Counted from the stretch's first letter, positions 8,806-18,710 are shown. The stretch is DNA of 64,000 nucleotides from DATFVA01 sp963711455 (GCA_963711455.1 CAVQEH010000002.1:372001-436000); one strand, 5' to 3'. The notes: generated from the sequence alone by a model not told the origin. Program-made: numbers and translations.

Positions 8806-10326
8806 TTATTTAAGGAGAAGCATCTTTTTTACAGAAACAAATTTCCCGGTTCTCAATTCATAGATATATATTCCGGAAACATTGTCCTTCGCATTCCACT
8901 GGTAACTATAACTTCCCGCCTCCAGTTTTGAATTAACAAGTTCCGCTACCTTTTCACCCAGCATATTATAAATAAACAGCCGTACATTATTGGTATTTTC
9001 TGGTAATGAAAATTGTATTGTTGTAGAAGGGTTAAATGGATTGGGATAATTCTGTCTGAGATTAAAGACAGTAGGAGCCGAAATAAAAACATTCACAACA
9101 TCTGAATACTCGCAGCTTCCATCAAAGTCTATTTGTTTTAATCTGTAGAAATAGTTTCCGCTTTTAAGCTGCTTATCCCTAAAAGAATAATTTGTAGGTT
9201 CGCTTGTTGTACCGGTTCCCGGAACAAATCCTATTTTTCCCCAGGCATTATTATCTGAACAACGGAGAATATCAAACCCGGAGTTATTTACTTCGGTCTT
9301 AGTAGTCCAGTTCAATTGGACATTATTTATATCAGCAGTAGCTGTAAAACCAGTCAGTTCAACCGGGGTTACATAGTCCGTATTGATTAAGAATTTTCCC
9401 TCTGAACAGCAAATCAAACCAGTAAGGTTTTCAGTAAATTTAATTTTATAAAGTGCAATGGTATTTGCACCATTAAAATCACTTACCCAGGAAATACCGC
9501 AATCAGTAGTCTTAAAAACCTGCTCAGGTGTACCAGATACATACGCATTATCTTCATCAAACATGTATACGCCGGACATCAATCCGATTCCACCGGCATT
9601 ATAGATTGTCCAGTTTGTTCCTCCATCTGTAGTCACAAGTACTTTCCCATTTTCACCACCAACTATTCCATAGTTCTGAGTAAAAAACTCAACCCCATGC
9701 AGCACAGAAAAAGGAGTCCCTGAATAAATATCTGTCCAGTGGATACCACCATTTGAGGATTTGGAAATTTTTTCATCACCACCCACCATGTAAAGTGTAT
9801 TTGCATCAGCATAGCAAATATCTTCGATAGTCTGTTTTATACCAAAGGCAAAATGCCAGGTGGCTCCTGCATCCGTAGTAATAAATGCAGTAGAAGGATA
9901 AGTATCATAAATCCCGTTGTTTGAGTCCCAAAACTCAATATTATTTATATACACTGACCTTGAGTTTTCCTTAACCTGGATTACCCAGCTTAAACCACTG
10001 TCAGTCGTTTTCATTAAACAATTCTGATAACCACCTGCATATCCGACATCAACCGAAGTAAAGCAAACAGTTTTAAGACCGGGAATTGTATCAGCAGAAA
10101 TTTTAATCCAGGTTGAACCTCCATCAGTTGTTTTAAGAATAATGCCTATTCCGCCGGAAGTTGAACTTGATCCGACAGCAAATCCCACTGTACTTTGGCC
10201 GGGGGGAAAGCTCATATCAAAAATGTTAGATGGATATCCTGTATCTATCCATTGCCATCCTTGTGCAAAGACGTGCTGTGAAAAGAGAATAATAAATATT
10301 GCAAATAATTTTAATATCGTTTTCAT
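8806..10326 (-). CDS. T9SS cargo with YCF48/BNR-like propeller repeats
   Basis: 506-residue exported protein. Signal peptide about 1-21 (ends F-A-Q). Residues about 25-315 hold YCF48/BNR-type blades, each with a K-T-T-D-G-G-x-T-W-like Asp-box and a G-Y-A-G-G or G-I-V-G-G strand, predicting a seven-bladed-like propeller. A fibronectin-III-like region follows (V-E-L-T-G-F-T-A, about 318-415), then the T9SS sorting domain (about 420-506) with N-Y-P-N-P-F-N-P and the terminal K-K-M-L-L-L-K. The product should be secreted through the outer membrane and held at the cell surface or released. Ligand unknown. Ends in a strong terminator. Confidence 0.9.
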   Translation of the reverse strand: MKTILKLFAIFIILFSQHVFAQGWQWIDTGYPSNIFDMSFPPGQSTVGFAVGSSSTSGGIGIILKTTDGGSTWIKISADTIPGLKTVCFTSVDVGYAGGYQNCLMKTTDSGLSWVIQVKENSRSVYINNIEFWDSNNGIYDTYPSTAFITTDAGATWHFAFGIKQTIEDICYADANTLYMVGGDEKISKSSNGGIHWTDIYSGTPFSVLHGVEFFTQNYGIVGGENGKVLVTTDGGTNWTIYNAGGIGLMSGVYMFDEDNAYVSGTPEQVFKTTDCGISWVSDFNGANTIALYKIKFTENLTGLICCSEGKFLINTDYVTPVELTGFTATADINNVQLNWTTKTEVNNSGFDILRCSDNNAWGKIGFVPGTGTTSEPTNYSFRDKQLKSGNYFYRLKQIDFDGSCEYSDVVNVFISAPTVFNLRQNYPNPFNPSTTIQFSLPENTNNVRLFIYNMLGEKVAELVNSKLEAGSYSYQWNAKDNVSGIYIYELRTGKFVSVKKMLLLK

Positions 10327-10377
10327 GATGAATCCTGCAAAATTTTTTAGAACTGTTTAAGATTTATATACATTCTT

Positions 10378-10413
10378 AAAAACGCCGGGAAGCCTTCAAA
10401 AAACTTCCCCGCG
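10378..10413 (-). terminator. intrinsic terminator of the C25 peptidase gene
   Basis: On the minus strand, CGCGGGGAAG and CTTCCCGGCG form a 10-bp stem with one mismatch, followed by TTTTT. It lies 17 bp after the stop of the C25-like gene and before the start of the propeller gene. Confidence 0.75.
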
Positions 10414-10430
10414 TCACGAAAATTCAAAGT

Positions 10431-13400
10431 CTATTTTAAAATCATCATCTTCTTAACTGAATAAAAATCACCTGTTTTCATTCTGTATAAATACATACCG
10501 CTTGAAAGACCGGAAGCATTAAAATTAACCTGGTAACTGCCTGCTTTATAAAAACCGTTTACAATATCAGCTACTTTCTCACCGAGTGTATTGTATAGGG
10601 AGATACTAACAAAGCCATCAGCGGGAATTGAATAGCTGATGTTTGTAGCCGGGTTAAATGGATTCGGGTAATTCTGTTCTAATGCATACTTAGCAGGAAT
10701 AGCTGCTTCGGAAACCATCAGTTTGTTTACCGCAGTATTTTCTATTGAAATTTCCTCGCCCGGTTTTAATACTCTATTTATTTCTTTACCTGTTACATCC
10801 TGCAGGTTTAAAGTCATATTTTCAACTTTAACTTTAAATGGGTATTCTATTCCTGATAATAAAATTGATTGACTGCCGCCCAGGTCTTCAGCAAATCTAC
10901 CGCTGCCAAACCTGATATCGAACACTCCTGCCGGCGGAAGAGGTGGAAGTTCATATTTGTTCAGATCAGTTTTTCCTGAGACTGCATAAAGTGTGTAGCT
11001 GCCTCCTGCTGCATTTGTTATTATTATCTTTCCCCAATTCTTCTTACTGTCAGGCAAGTTTTCAATGAAGTGCTCTGCTAATTTATTACTACCTTTGGAT
11101 AATGTGTTTGGAATATGTAACATGCAATTTGATGCGGCTTTTACCCAATATGCATATCCCGGTTCTAATGTTGCAGCGGCCTGATATCCTGTACCCGGAA
11201 TATATTTGTAAAGAGGAGGAATTAATTGTTCAGGCGGAGTTGTTGTCAATGTTGCTGCGTCTACTGTATTTTCAAATCCTCCAATCATATTCCATCCTGC
11301 TGTAAGATATATCGGGTCGTGGGTGACAATTATAATTCCTCCCGCTGGCCACTCATCTCCTGTGTTATAAACATTATCACCTACATTCTTCATCCAGTAT
11401 CCTTCACCCGGAGTTGTAGTTGTTATCTCAGAATAACCGGAACCAGGAACAAACTTGAAAACATTACCTGATAGTTCCGGCCACCAATTAGTTATGTCCT
11501 GACCATCAGGATTTATTCCCGGTACTGAAACCATATTCCAGCCATTGTTAACTGAAACAACAAGTTGAAAGGTGTTGATATTTAAGACCTGAATTGTACC
11601 TTCGAACGGGATAACATTTCCACCGCTAACGGTTAAATTAAGCTGCCCAATGGATTGAGGGTTCACATCAAGTATTGCTGTTCCATTTGCTTGTGTAAAA
11701 CCAATGGAATAAAGACTTCCTCCTGAAATACAAACCTGTACATCCGCAACAGGCAAACCACTTGAAGCATAGGTAACCGTTGCCTGAACCTGACCTGCTC
11801 CAACACCAATTGTATCTGTATAAGTAACGTTGATATTTCTCGGGGTATCTTTCCATATATGCAAACTCGGGTCGCCAAGTACATGATAGATCCTGTAATG
11901 GTATCCTACATAAGGATCAGCCCCTCCATAAACCTGCAACATATAAAATTTCCCTCTAAGAAGAGCTTCACCCGGGCTGTCTAATCCTTCTTCAAACATC
12001 CCAATATAAATTCCCCTATCGATATTATTGTTATATTCAGTATGAGTATTAGAAACCGGACCTAAAAATGCACAGGCACCACGCGGTGCAAATTCATCCC
12101 CAATCTCAACCCACGCTTCGCCAAAATTATTTGATGAGCCATTATCAAAATTAGCAACACCGCAGCCGATGCTTGTTACAAAGGTTAACTTTTGTCCGTT
12201 GTTTAAAGAGTTAACATTAGATGTACTAAAGGGAATACAGCTGGCTCCCCAACCGGAATACCAACCCTCGCCCCTGTAATTCAGAAAACCTCTGCCGGCA
12301 TTTATCATATTAACAATATCTGATACATTTCCCGGGCAGGGATATGCATTGTGCATTGAATCAACCGAAATAAAATTCCCGTTATACTTCATTTCCTGTG
12401 CAGCAAATCTTTTAGTCTCTCTTTGCGATGGATACGCATTATTTGAACATACAAGACCTTTTCTAAACCAATCGGTATCAGCTATATAAGGATTTCTCTC
12501 ATAGCCTATGAATTTATTTACCATTACTGTTAACCGATAATTTCCCTGGTTTGTAAATCTCCCGATCATCATCTCAGGCAAAAAATCGTTTCCTGTTAAT
12601 TCCACAAAGTAATCATCATAAGTAAATGTCCATCCGTCAAGAGTAATATATTTAACCGGTGCCACGCCGGCATCTCCTACCAGCAGAACGTGAGTCGGTG
12701 GAATTGCCCAGTTTGTATATGCATCTAAAATATGATTTTTAACTGCTGTCGGATTAGAACCCGTGGCACCTATTTCACTGAATGTTGTTACGTGTATATA
12801 AGTTCCCGTTTTATGATTCCACTCAGCATAGGGCTGGAAGCTTGCAGCCAATGAATCCGGCATGATGCAAAGCATAAAATCATAACCGTCTTCTCTTCCG
12901 TTATAATTTCGCTGTAATACTTCCTTATAATTAAAAATGATACTTTTATATAACTTTGCAAAAGAAGGGGCTATGGGTTTGTTTGGTGTCAGCTTTGGAT
13001 TTATTCCGATTTCACCCCCGTATTTTATTCTTACAGTAATTGAAGAGACGGCTTCAATTTCTTTTTTAGCAGGTGAATATCTAAGAGGAAATATAGATAC
13101 CCGGGCTATACGGAAATCTCTGAAGATAGCCGGATCTTCAACTTTTACCAGCTCGTTCGGGTAAATATTTTCAGAACTGTAAACCCCATCATTTTCCACA
13201 TATGGAGTTTCAGGTTCACCCTCAATCCAGCTTTTTCTTGCAGGCGGCATACTGATTCCTTTTATAATCTGAGCTTTTCCGATTTCCAGGACTTCCGCAC
13301 TGACTGTTCCCTGGTTTGGAATTGCCAGGATTTTAGCTATATACGGTATCTCAGGCATACCGGTTTCGGAGGTTAAACCTAATGATCCGAGATCAATAGA

Positions 13401-13610
13401 CTGATAGATTTTTCCCTGTGTATTTAATTCATTTATTTTGAAACCCGGAATACTAACCTTGATAACTGTTTCGGAAACATCATCACTTATTAATTGAACA
13501 TTTGGTTTTGAATCCGGTGGAGAGTTTTTATCGAGCGATACCCATTGAGCAAGGCCGGAAGAGACACTTAAGAAAACAAATACAATAAAAAGAGGTATTT
13601 TCTTTTTCAT
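10431..13610 (-). CDS. gingipain-like C25 family peptidase, T9SS cargo, altered active site
   Basis: 1,059 residues. Signal peptide 1-21 (ends G-L-A-Q); propeptide-like region to about 225; peptidase C25 domain about 240-600, including V-L-L-V-G-D-A-G (308-315) and Y-D-D-Y-F-V-E-L (331-338). The catalytic Cys motif F-V-T-S-I-G-C-G is present (Cys483), but where gingipains have Gly-His-Gly this protein reads R-G-E-G-W with Glu448, 35 residues before the Cys (33 in RgpB). After the peptidase come an Ig-like segment, the tandem GWN/GYW module (about 720-870), the ELPP module (about 885-965) and the sorting domain (about 975-1059). Secreted through T9SS. Peptidase activity is uncertain because of the missing His. 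Start ATG 13610 follows a 312-bp leader with a conserved element. Confidence 0.88.
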   Translation of the reverse strand: MKKKIPLFIVFVFLSVSSGLAQWVSLDKNSPPDSKPNVQLISDDVSETVIKVSIPGFKINELNTQGKIYQSIDLGSLGLTSETGMPEIPYIAKILAIPNQGTVSAEVLEIGKAQIIKGISMPPARKSWIEGEPETPYVENDGVYSSENIYPNELVKVEDPAIFRDFRIARVSIFPLRYSPAKKEIEAVSSITVRIKYGGEIGINPKLTPNKPIAPSFAKLYKSIIFNYKEVLQRNYNGREDGYDFMLCIMPDSLAASFQPYAEWNHKTGTYIHVTTFSEIGATGSNPTAVKNHILDAYTNWAIPPTHVLLVGDAGVAPVKYITLDGWTFTYDDYFVELTGNDFLPEMMIGRFTNQGNYRLTVMVNKFIGYERNPYIADTDWFRKGLVCSNNAYPSQRETKRFAAQEMKYNGNFISVDSMHNAYPCPGNVSDIVNMINAGRGFLNYRGEGWYSGWGASCIPFSTSNVNSLNNGQKLTFVTSIGCGVANFDNGSSNNFGEAWVEIGDEFAPRGACAFLGPVSNTHTEYNNNIDRGIYIGMFEEGLDSPGEALLRGKFYMLQVYGGADPYVGYHYRIYHVLGDPSLHIWKDTPRNINVTYTDTIGVGAGQVQATVTYASSGLPVADVQVCISGGSLYSIGFTQANGTAILDVNPQSIGQLNLTVSGGNVIPFEGTIQVLNINTFQLVVSVNNGWNMVSVPGINPDGQDITNWWPELSGNVFKFVPGSGYSEITTTTPGEGYWMKNVGDNVYNTGDEWPAGGIIIVTHDPIYLTAGWNMIGGFENTVDAATLTTTPPEQLIPPLYKYIPGTGYQAAATLEPGYAYWVKAASNCMLHIPNTLSKGSNKLAEHFIENLPDSKKNWGKIIITNAAGGSYTLYAVSGKTDLNKYELPPLPPAGVFDIRFGSGRFAEDLGGSQSILLSGIEYPFKVKVENMTLNLQDVTGKEINRVLKPGEEISIENTAVNKLMVSEAAIPAKYALEQNYPNPFNPATNISYSIPADGFVSISLYNTLGEKVADIVNGFYKAGSYQVNFNASGLSSGMYLYRMKTGDFYSVKKMMILK

Positions 13611-13922
13611 TATTTATTCCCGCTATTATTAGAGATTGTTAATTACTATTATTGAATAGATATATCCTGTTTAATTATAACTATTGTTACAGGAAAAAAT
13701 TATCGGAACTGAATTCATAGACATATTACGCTGAGACAATATTCAGTATTTATTTAAATAGCTTCGGGAGAGAATTCGAATTGTATGCTCCGGAAAGAAT
13801 CAACAACCTTACTCTAACGTCTCACCCTTCACCGTAGAGAAAAATTACTTACATTAATTTGCAATTATTATTTGATAGAAGCAACAATATTAAAAATTAA
13901 TTCACATTTGAAATTTAACAAC
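13611..13922 (-). promoter_or_regulatory. 312-bp leader of the C25-like gene with a conserved block
   Basis: Non-coding. On the minus strand it holds a 31-nt block (13854-13884) that matches, with one mismatch, a block at 35227-35257 upstream of the Ig-repeat gene. Downstream of it both leaders carry a T-C-T-C-T...A-G-A-G hairpin and a T-T-C-C-G-G-A-G segment (around 13787-13797 here). The conserved span is about 13755-13884. A shared promoter plus structured 5' UTR is the simplest reading. Confidence 0.5.
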
Positions 13923-14508
13923 CTATTTTCTTTTTATGTGAATTTTAAGCTCATTTTGGGCAGATACGATATTAATTGGAAATCCATCAAAAGTACTTGC
14001 CTCAGCGCGGGAAATTTCCAGCGACGATTTTATATCCCTCTTTAAATTTTGTATGGCGGCAACTTTATAATTTACTTTTAACAGATTAGAATAATTCCCG
14101 GCAGACAGACCACCATTCTGCGTGGTATTATAAAGTACAACAAAAATTTCATATTTTGCTGCCCCGTTTGATAATACCGGACCTTTGGTTGCATTATAAT
14201 CCAAAAGCCAGCTTGCATCACTTAAATCAGATCCCTTCTGAATATCCATTGAAAATTAATACAGTACTATCATCATCTGCTTTATTTATTATTAATCTAA
14301 ATTGCAATGCATGCACTTTTCCATCAAGATTCATCAATTGAATAACATCCGTATATGAGCTGTCTTCCCGTAAGTTTACAGCTTCTTTATTAAATATTAG
14401 TCTGCTGTTACTTTCAGCTTTTTTTGAATCCGGATTCTTATTCTGTGCAATAACCGGGAAGAATAACAATATTAAATACACAATCAATATGAGGTTAAAA
14501 TTTTTCAT
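13923..14508 (-). pseudogene. cohesin-like domain protein, interrupted by a frameshift
   Basis: Two overlapping minus-strand frames together make one protein. The first (14508-14227, 93 residues) has a signal peptide (ends V-I-A-Q) and the start of a cohesin-like domain (Y-T-D-V-I-Q-L-M-N-L-D-G-K-V-H-A-L-Q-F-R); the second (14249-13923) continues with D-I-Q-K-G-S-D-L-S-D-A-S-W-L-L-D-Y and A-E-A-S-T-F-D-G-F-P-I-N-I. The order and spacing match the intact domains in the genes at 29458-34929 and 54656-57223. The break lies near 14238-14245 and is repaired by removing one base. There is no sorting domain. It begins 18 bp after the S8 peptidase stop, so it was probably in that operon. A sequencing error cannot be excluded. 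Confidence 0.75.
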
Positions 14509-14526
14509 TATAAGCCCGGTTGAAAA

Positions 14527-17085
14527 TTATTTCAATAAAATCATTTTCTTAATTGATACAAATTTGTTTGTTCGTAATTCGTATATATATATACCCGAAG
14601 CAAAATTCTTCCCATTCCACTGGTACTGGTATTTGCCTGCTGACAAAGAGCCATTCACAAGTTCAGAAACATTTTCTCCCAAGACATTATAAACAGATAA
14701 TCTTACATTCCTAACATCTTCGGGTAATGAGAATTCTATGGTTGTAGCCGGGTTGAACGGATTCGGATAATTCTGTTCAAGCGAATACCTGTCAGGAATA
14801 ATCTCGCCCGAAACCATTAATTTATCTATGTTGGGATTGCTGATTGTTATCTCTTCTCCCGGTTCCAGGTTTTTATTTATTTCTTTGCCGGTTACATCCT
14901 GAAGTTTGATATTCATACTCTCCACTTTTACCTTTACAGGATAAGTTACCCCTCTCATTTCTATTGATTTAAAATCTTTGCTCAAATCTTCAGCAAACCG
15001 GCCACTTCCGAATCTGATATCAAATAATCCTGACGGTGGCAGCGGCGGGAGCTCAAATGCATTAAAATTTGTTTTCCCTTTTACTGCATACAATGTGTAG
15101 CTTTTTCCTGATTCATCTGTTATAATTATTTTTCCCCAATCCTGTCCGATCAAATCAGTAACTCTGTTTGATTGAGAAGTATTATCGCAGGGAGGGAGGA
15201 CCAATTGACCTGTTAGTTTCGCCCAGTATCCATATCCCGGATAAAGAGTATCTGCATCCTGGTATCCATTATTGTAAGTGAAAATTGAACCAAATGTTAT
15301 TCCGGGCGGAATAGTTGTTATTAAATTGGTTGGAACAGGACATTCATAGACGCCAAACATTGTCCAGCCTGAGAAAGTTATCGGTTCATGAGTTACTTTG
15401 ATAATTCCAGGGTATGTATAAGTTTCATTTGTCATATTTTTCATCCAGTATCCTTCGGTAGGTGTTGTGGTTGTTATTATTGAGTAACCGCTGCCTGCTA
15501 TATATTTGTACACGTTCCCGCTTAAATCCGGCCACCAATTATATACTTCCTGCCCTGCAGGGTTTATTCCCGGCACGGATACCATATTGAATCCTGTATT
15601 GAGAGAAACTGAAAACTGAAAAGTGTTGGCTGGAAAATAATTTACTGCATCAAGTGCGTTAAGGATTCCCCAACCGTATAAATTATCGGGATTAGAATTT
15701 TGGGAGGCAGTATTTCTCATTGCATCTCTTACCTGCATAGGAGTAAGAGTTGGATTGGCGCATAAAACAAGAGCTGCAACTCCTGCAGAAAGAGGGCAAC
15801 TGAATGATGTTCCGCTTGCAGATGTAAATGTATTATCATTGCTTGGAGATGCAACAACATTTCCTGAACCTAATGCCATAATATCCGGCTTTATCCTTCC
15901 GTCTACGGTTGGACCAACACTGCTGAAAGATGACCTTGTTCCGGAATAGTTAACTGCACCTGCTGTAATAACACTATCTCCATCGGCAGGAGCGCCAAGA
16001 GTATTGTGGGAAGCGTTGTAGCCATCGTTTCCTGCAGAGTTAACCACAACAATTCCAATATGTGCTGCATAATCAGCAGCATTTGTTATAACTGTAGTGT
16101 TGCCATCCATATCCATCCAGGTATAACTTGGCCATGGCGGATCGAAGGTAAGGTAACTGAGTGAAGTTGAAGTTACGTCTACACCGATACTGTCAGCCCA
16201 TTCCAATGCAGCAACCCAGTTGTCTTCTTCAATAGGTGTTTCACTGTCTGTATTTTCTGTTTTTGCAAGAATATAATCAGCGCTGAAAGCCGGACCAATT
16301 AAATTACCGGGAGCGTAACCGCCAATTGTTGAAAGAGTCTCTGTTCCATGAGATCCATTACCTGAATCAGCCTGGTTGCCGACATTAGGATCATTATTTA
16401 CAAAATCCCAGGCAGCTATAATATTCATAGAATTAAATGCAATGTGGCTAAGCCTGCTGAAGCCTGCATCCATTACACAGATAGTAACTCCCTGACCTGT
16501 GTAACCAAGATCGTGAACCGCAGGTACATTTATCTGCTGCATCTCATCATAAGAATCACCATAATCATAACTGTGAATATCCGCAGGCTGCTGTGTCTTA
16601 TTTAATGGCTGCTGTTCTTTATTTAAATCGGTTTCACGTGGATTCTCTCTTTTCAGCTTATATACGATATCAAGTTTACTTACAAAAGTAAGAGTTGCTA
16701 TTTTATTAACCTGGTCTTTATGAATCGTGCCGCTTACTGCATTCAACCATTTTGACTGATGTTTTAATTTTAAGCCTTCAGATTCTACCTGAGTGATATA
16801 AGATTTGTTTACAGGTATATCCTTCATTGTTAAAGGAGAAGATTCGCCCAAAACTTTTTCTCTTCTTTGAATTGATTTCCCGCTTACTACTAACTGAGGA
16901 TTATTAAAATAAATATCGGTATTGTTTCCTTTGTCGGTAAAATAAATCCAAACCAGAATTTCATCCTGAGCAGAAACACCGCTGATTTTTGATTGTAGAG
17001 GTCCAGTGATTTTATCAGCCGGGGACTGGGCGAATGCTGAAGTAAAAACGCACAATAAAAGTATTGATAAGTAAATCTTAACCAT
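14527..17085 (-). CDS. S8 subtilisin-like serine peptidase, T9SS cargo
   Basis: 852 residues. Signal peptide 1-20 (ends A-F-A-Q), inhibitor-like propeptide to about 150, subtilase domain about 185-475 with an intact triad: Asp206 (V-M-D-A-G), His246 (G-S-H-G-T), Ser427 (S-G-T-S-F-S-C-P) and oxyanion Asn353 (S-A-G-N-D). Then the tandem GWN/GYW module (about 490-635), the ELPP module (about 645-760) and the sorting domain (about 765-852). Predicted to be an extracellular or cell-surface endopeptidase delivered by T9SS. The ATG at 17085 has GGAG a few bases upstream. The frameshifted cohesin-like gene follows within 18 bp. Its upstream region does not contain the conserved leader blocks seen elsewhere. 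Confidence 0.94.
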   Translation of the reverse strand: MVKIYLSILLLCVFTSAFAQSPADKITGPLQSKISGVSAQDEILVWIYFTDKGNNTDIYFNNPQLVVSGKSIQRREKVLGESSPLTMKDIPVNKSYITQVESEGLKLKHQSKWLNAVSGTIHKDQVNKIATLTFVSKLDIVYKLKRENPRETDLNKEQQPLNKTQQPADIHSYDYGDSYDEMQQINVPAVHDLGYTGQGVTICVMDAGFSRLSHIAFNSMNIIAAWDFVNNDPNVGNQADSGNGSHGTETLSTIGGYAPGNLIGPAFSADYILAKTENTDSETPIEEDNWVAALEWADSIGVDVTSTSLSYLTFDPPWPSYTWMDMDGNTTVITNAADYAAHIGIVVVNSAGNDGYNASHNTLGAPADGDSVITAGAVNYSGTRSSFSSVGPTVDGRIKPDIMALGSGNVVASPSNDNTFTSASGTSFSCPLSAGVAALVLCANPTLTPMQVRDAMRNTASQNSNPDNLYGWGILNALDAVNYFPANTFQFSVSLNTGFNMVSVPGINPAGQEVYNWWPDLSGNVYKYIAGSGYSIITTTTPTEGYWMKNMTNETYTYPGIIKVTHEPITFSGWTMFGVYECPVPTNLITTIPPGITFGSIFTYNNGYQDADTLYPGYGYWAKLTGQLVLPPCDNTSQSNRVTDLIGQDWGKIIITDESGKSYTLYAVKGKTNFNAFELPPLPPSGLFDIRFGSGRFAEDLSKDFKSIEMRGVTYPVKVKVESMNIKLQDVTGKEINKNLEPGEEITISNPNIDKLMVSGEIIPDRYSLEQNYPNPFNPATTIEFSLPEDVRNVRLSVYNVLGENVSELVNGSLSAGKYQYQWNGKNFASGIYIYELRTNKFVSIKKMILLK

Positions 17086-17665
17086 TTTAACTCTCCGGGT
17101 TGTGTAAAAATTGTAAAATGCGGGGCATGAAAAATTTATTGATTGCAGGTATAATCAGGCTCAATGCAATTAATAAAACAGCAAAAGGAAGTAAAACACT
17201 ATCCAAAATATCTCCCCGTAATTATAATAATATTAAAGATATGAAATGTTAACCAAGGATAAAAGAATTTTTTAGATTTTATAGACAAGCTTGAAAGTAC
17301 GAAAAAGATATGGCAGCTAACCGGAATTAAAGCGATTTCAGAAAGTATTCAGAAAGGAATTAGGGTATAAGAAGATAAGAATTAAATTATGTGAAGCACA
17401 AGAAAAAGATAGAATAAGTGAGAATGATAAACTGATAAATCGGTTAAAGTTTTTATAGCTGTTGCTGGTTTAAATTGGGGCTGTCCAAAAAGCAAGTAAA
17501 TATCATTTCGATGGGGTCCGGTGAGTTCAGGTTATGGTGGCAACAGGAGGACTGAGAAATCCCGGATTGCAGAAATCCGCTAATTTTAGGATTCAATTAC
17601 AAGTGTTATTGTTATTTGAAGGTAAGAACATATTATATATGCTTGACATATATGTAATTTTATCT
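17086..17665. other. 580-bp gap with a degenerate intergenic repeat
   Basis: No gene seen. AT-rich. Around 17503-17560 it reads TATCATTTCGAT ... GAGGACTGAGAAATCCC, resembling the T-C-A-T-T-T-C-G-A...G-A-G-A-A-A-T-C intergenic repeats common in Bacteroidetes-group genomes, and GGGGCTGTCCAAAAAG (17477-17492) resembles an insertion-sequence end. No transposase remnant was found. TTGACA at 17643-17648 may belong to a promoter for the toxin remnant. Confidence 0.35.
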
Positions 17666-17949
17666 GTGATTAAATCATTTAAAGATAAAGAAACAGAAAA
17701 AATATTTAATCAGGTTTATTCAAAAAAAATTACCTATTGCAATTCAATACCGGGCATTAAAAAAATTAATACTAATTGAATAGTGCTGAAAGTGAAGTGG
17801 ATCTTTTAATTCCCGGATCGAACCGCTTTGAACATTTAAAGGGAAAAAGAAAATCAGAATGTTCAATAAGAATAAATGATCAATGGCGAATTTGTTTCAG
17901 ATTCAAAAATGGAAATGCATATGATGTATGTATTGAAGATTATCATTAA
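17666..17949 (+). pseudogene. higB: HigB/RelE-type toxin, broken by two frameshifts
   Basis: Reading from GTG 17666 gives V-I-K-S-F-K-D-K-E-T-E-K-I-F (toxin start). After a run of A residues near 17725 the frame must shift by one base to give L-P-I-A-I-Q-Y-R-A-L-K-K-L, and again near 17780 to give V-D-L-L-I-P-G-S-N-R-F-E-H-L-K-G and then S-I-R-I-N-D-Q-W-R-I-C-F-R-F and E-D-Y-H. All the HigB family blocks are present in order and the rebuilt length, about 93 residues, is normal for a HigB ribosome-dependent mRNA endonuclease. As it stands no functional toxin can be made. It lies 14 bp before higA. Confidence 0.8.
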
Positions 17950-17963
17950 TAAAACAAATTAAT

Positions 17964-18293
17964 ATGAAAAAATCAGAAAAAATACCAACTCCGACAGTCG
18001 GAGAAATATTGCGTGAAGAATTTCTTGAGCCGTTAGGAATAACTTCATATCGTTTAGCGAAAGAAATAAATGTATCGACAACTACCATACTTGATATCGT
18101 AAATAATAACAGAAAAATTACAGTAGATACGGCATTAAGACTTTCCCGTTATTTTGGTAATTCTGCGCACTTCTGGCTTAACATGCAGAATGATATTGAT
18201 ATCAGGAATCAACAGGCTAAAATTGCTCCTGATATTGAGAAAATAATTCCCTACAGCAAAAGTACAGATGAAGGTAATTATTCCGGTGTATGA
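17964..18293 (+). CDS. higA: HigA-type antitoxin, Xre-family HTH regulator
   Basis: 109 residues. Contains the HigA signature P-T-V-G-E-I-L-R-E-E-F-L-E-P-L-G-I-T (10-27), a helix-turn-helix (Y-R-L-A-K-E-I-N-V-S-T-T-T-I-L-D-I-V-N-N, 29-48) and F-W-L-N-M-Q-N-D-I-D (about 70-79). It would bind and neutralise HigB and repress the higBA promoter. It is the 3' gene of a toxin-first operon, the normal higBA order, but its toxin is broken, so it is now an orphan antitoxin that may protect against homologous toxins. The intact frame next to a decayed toxin is noteworthy. Confidence 0.92.
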   Translation: MKKSEKIPTPTVGEILREEFLEPLGITSYRLAKEINVSTTTILDIVNNNRKITVDTALRLSRYFGNSAHFWLNMQNDIDIRNQQAKIAPDIEKIIPYSKSTDEGNYSGV

Positions 18294-18710
18294 ACAAGCA
18301 CCGTACGAAATTCAACCATTTCCGAAACAGTAACTGGAAGCTATTGGTCAGTAGTAATTTTTCATTTGTAAAACTCTGAATTCATTTCTGCCATAATAGC
18401 TGATAAAACGAAAGCCAATCCTAAGTATATGAGAAGTACGAGAGGACTACGAGAGCAGTACGACTCAGATACCTGAAACCAATTCCTTCAAAATTGACTG
18501 AAAAATGATGTTTAATTTTTTCGCCTCATCTTAGCGGGTGACATTCCGACATACTAATTCAAACTGATTTTTCTTCATTACATTTTCAGCGCAAGTTCAC
18601 TTTCGGAATGACAGTGTGTGATGATGAAAAGAATCTTATCATGACAGCGCTACTTATTATACAACCCCCTAATGAGAAAGAAATTTGGTATTGTTGAGGC
18701 AAATAAAAAA
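18294..18710. other. gap downstream of higA, no gene seen
   Basis: No supported gene. Contains an imperfect inverted pair G-T-G-A-C-A-T-T-C-C-G-A-C-A (18538-18551) and T-T-T-C-G-G-A-A-T-G-A-C-A-G (near 18602-18615), of the T-C-A-T-T-C-C-G-A type seen as dispersed intergenic repeats. Nothing else recognised. Confidence 0.3.

Noticed and set aside
17477..17560. Insertion sequence end
   Set aside because: GGGGCTGTCCAAAAAG resembles IS ends, but there is no transposase fragment and no matching inverted repeat or target duplication nearby.
17534..17779. 81-codon frame before higA
   Set aside because: Only its last third is meaningful: it is the first part of the frameshifted higB toxin, and the rest is upstream non-coding sequence.
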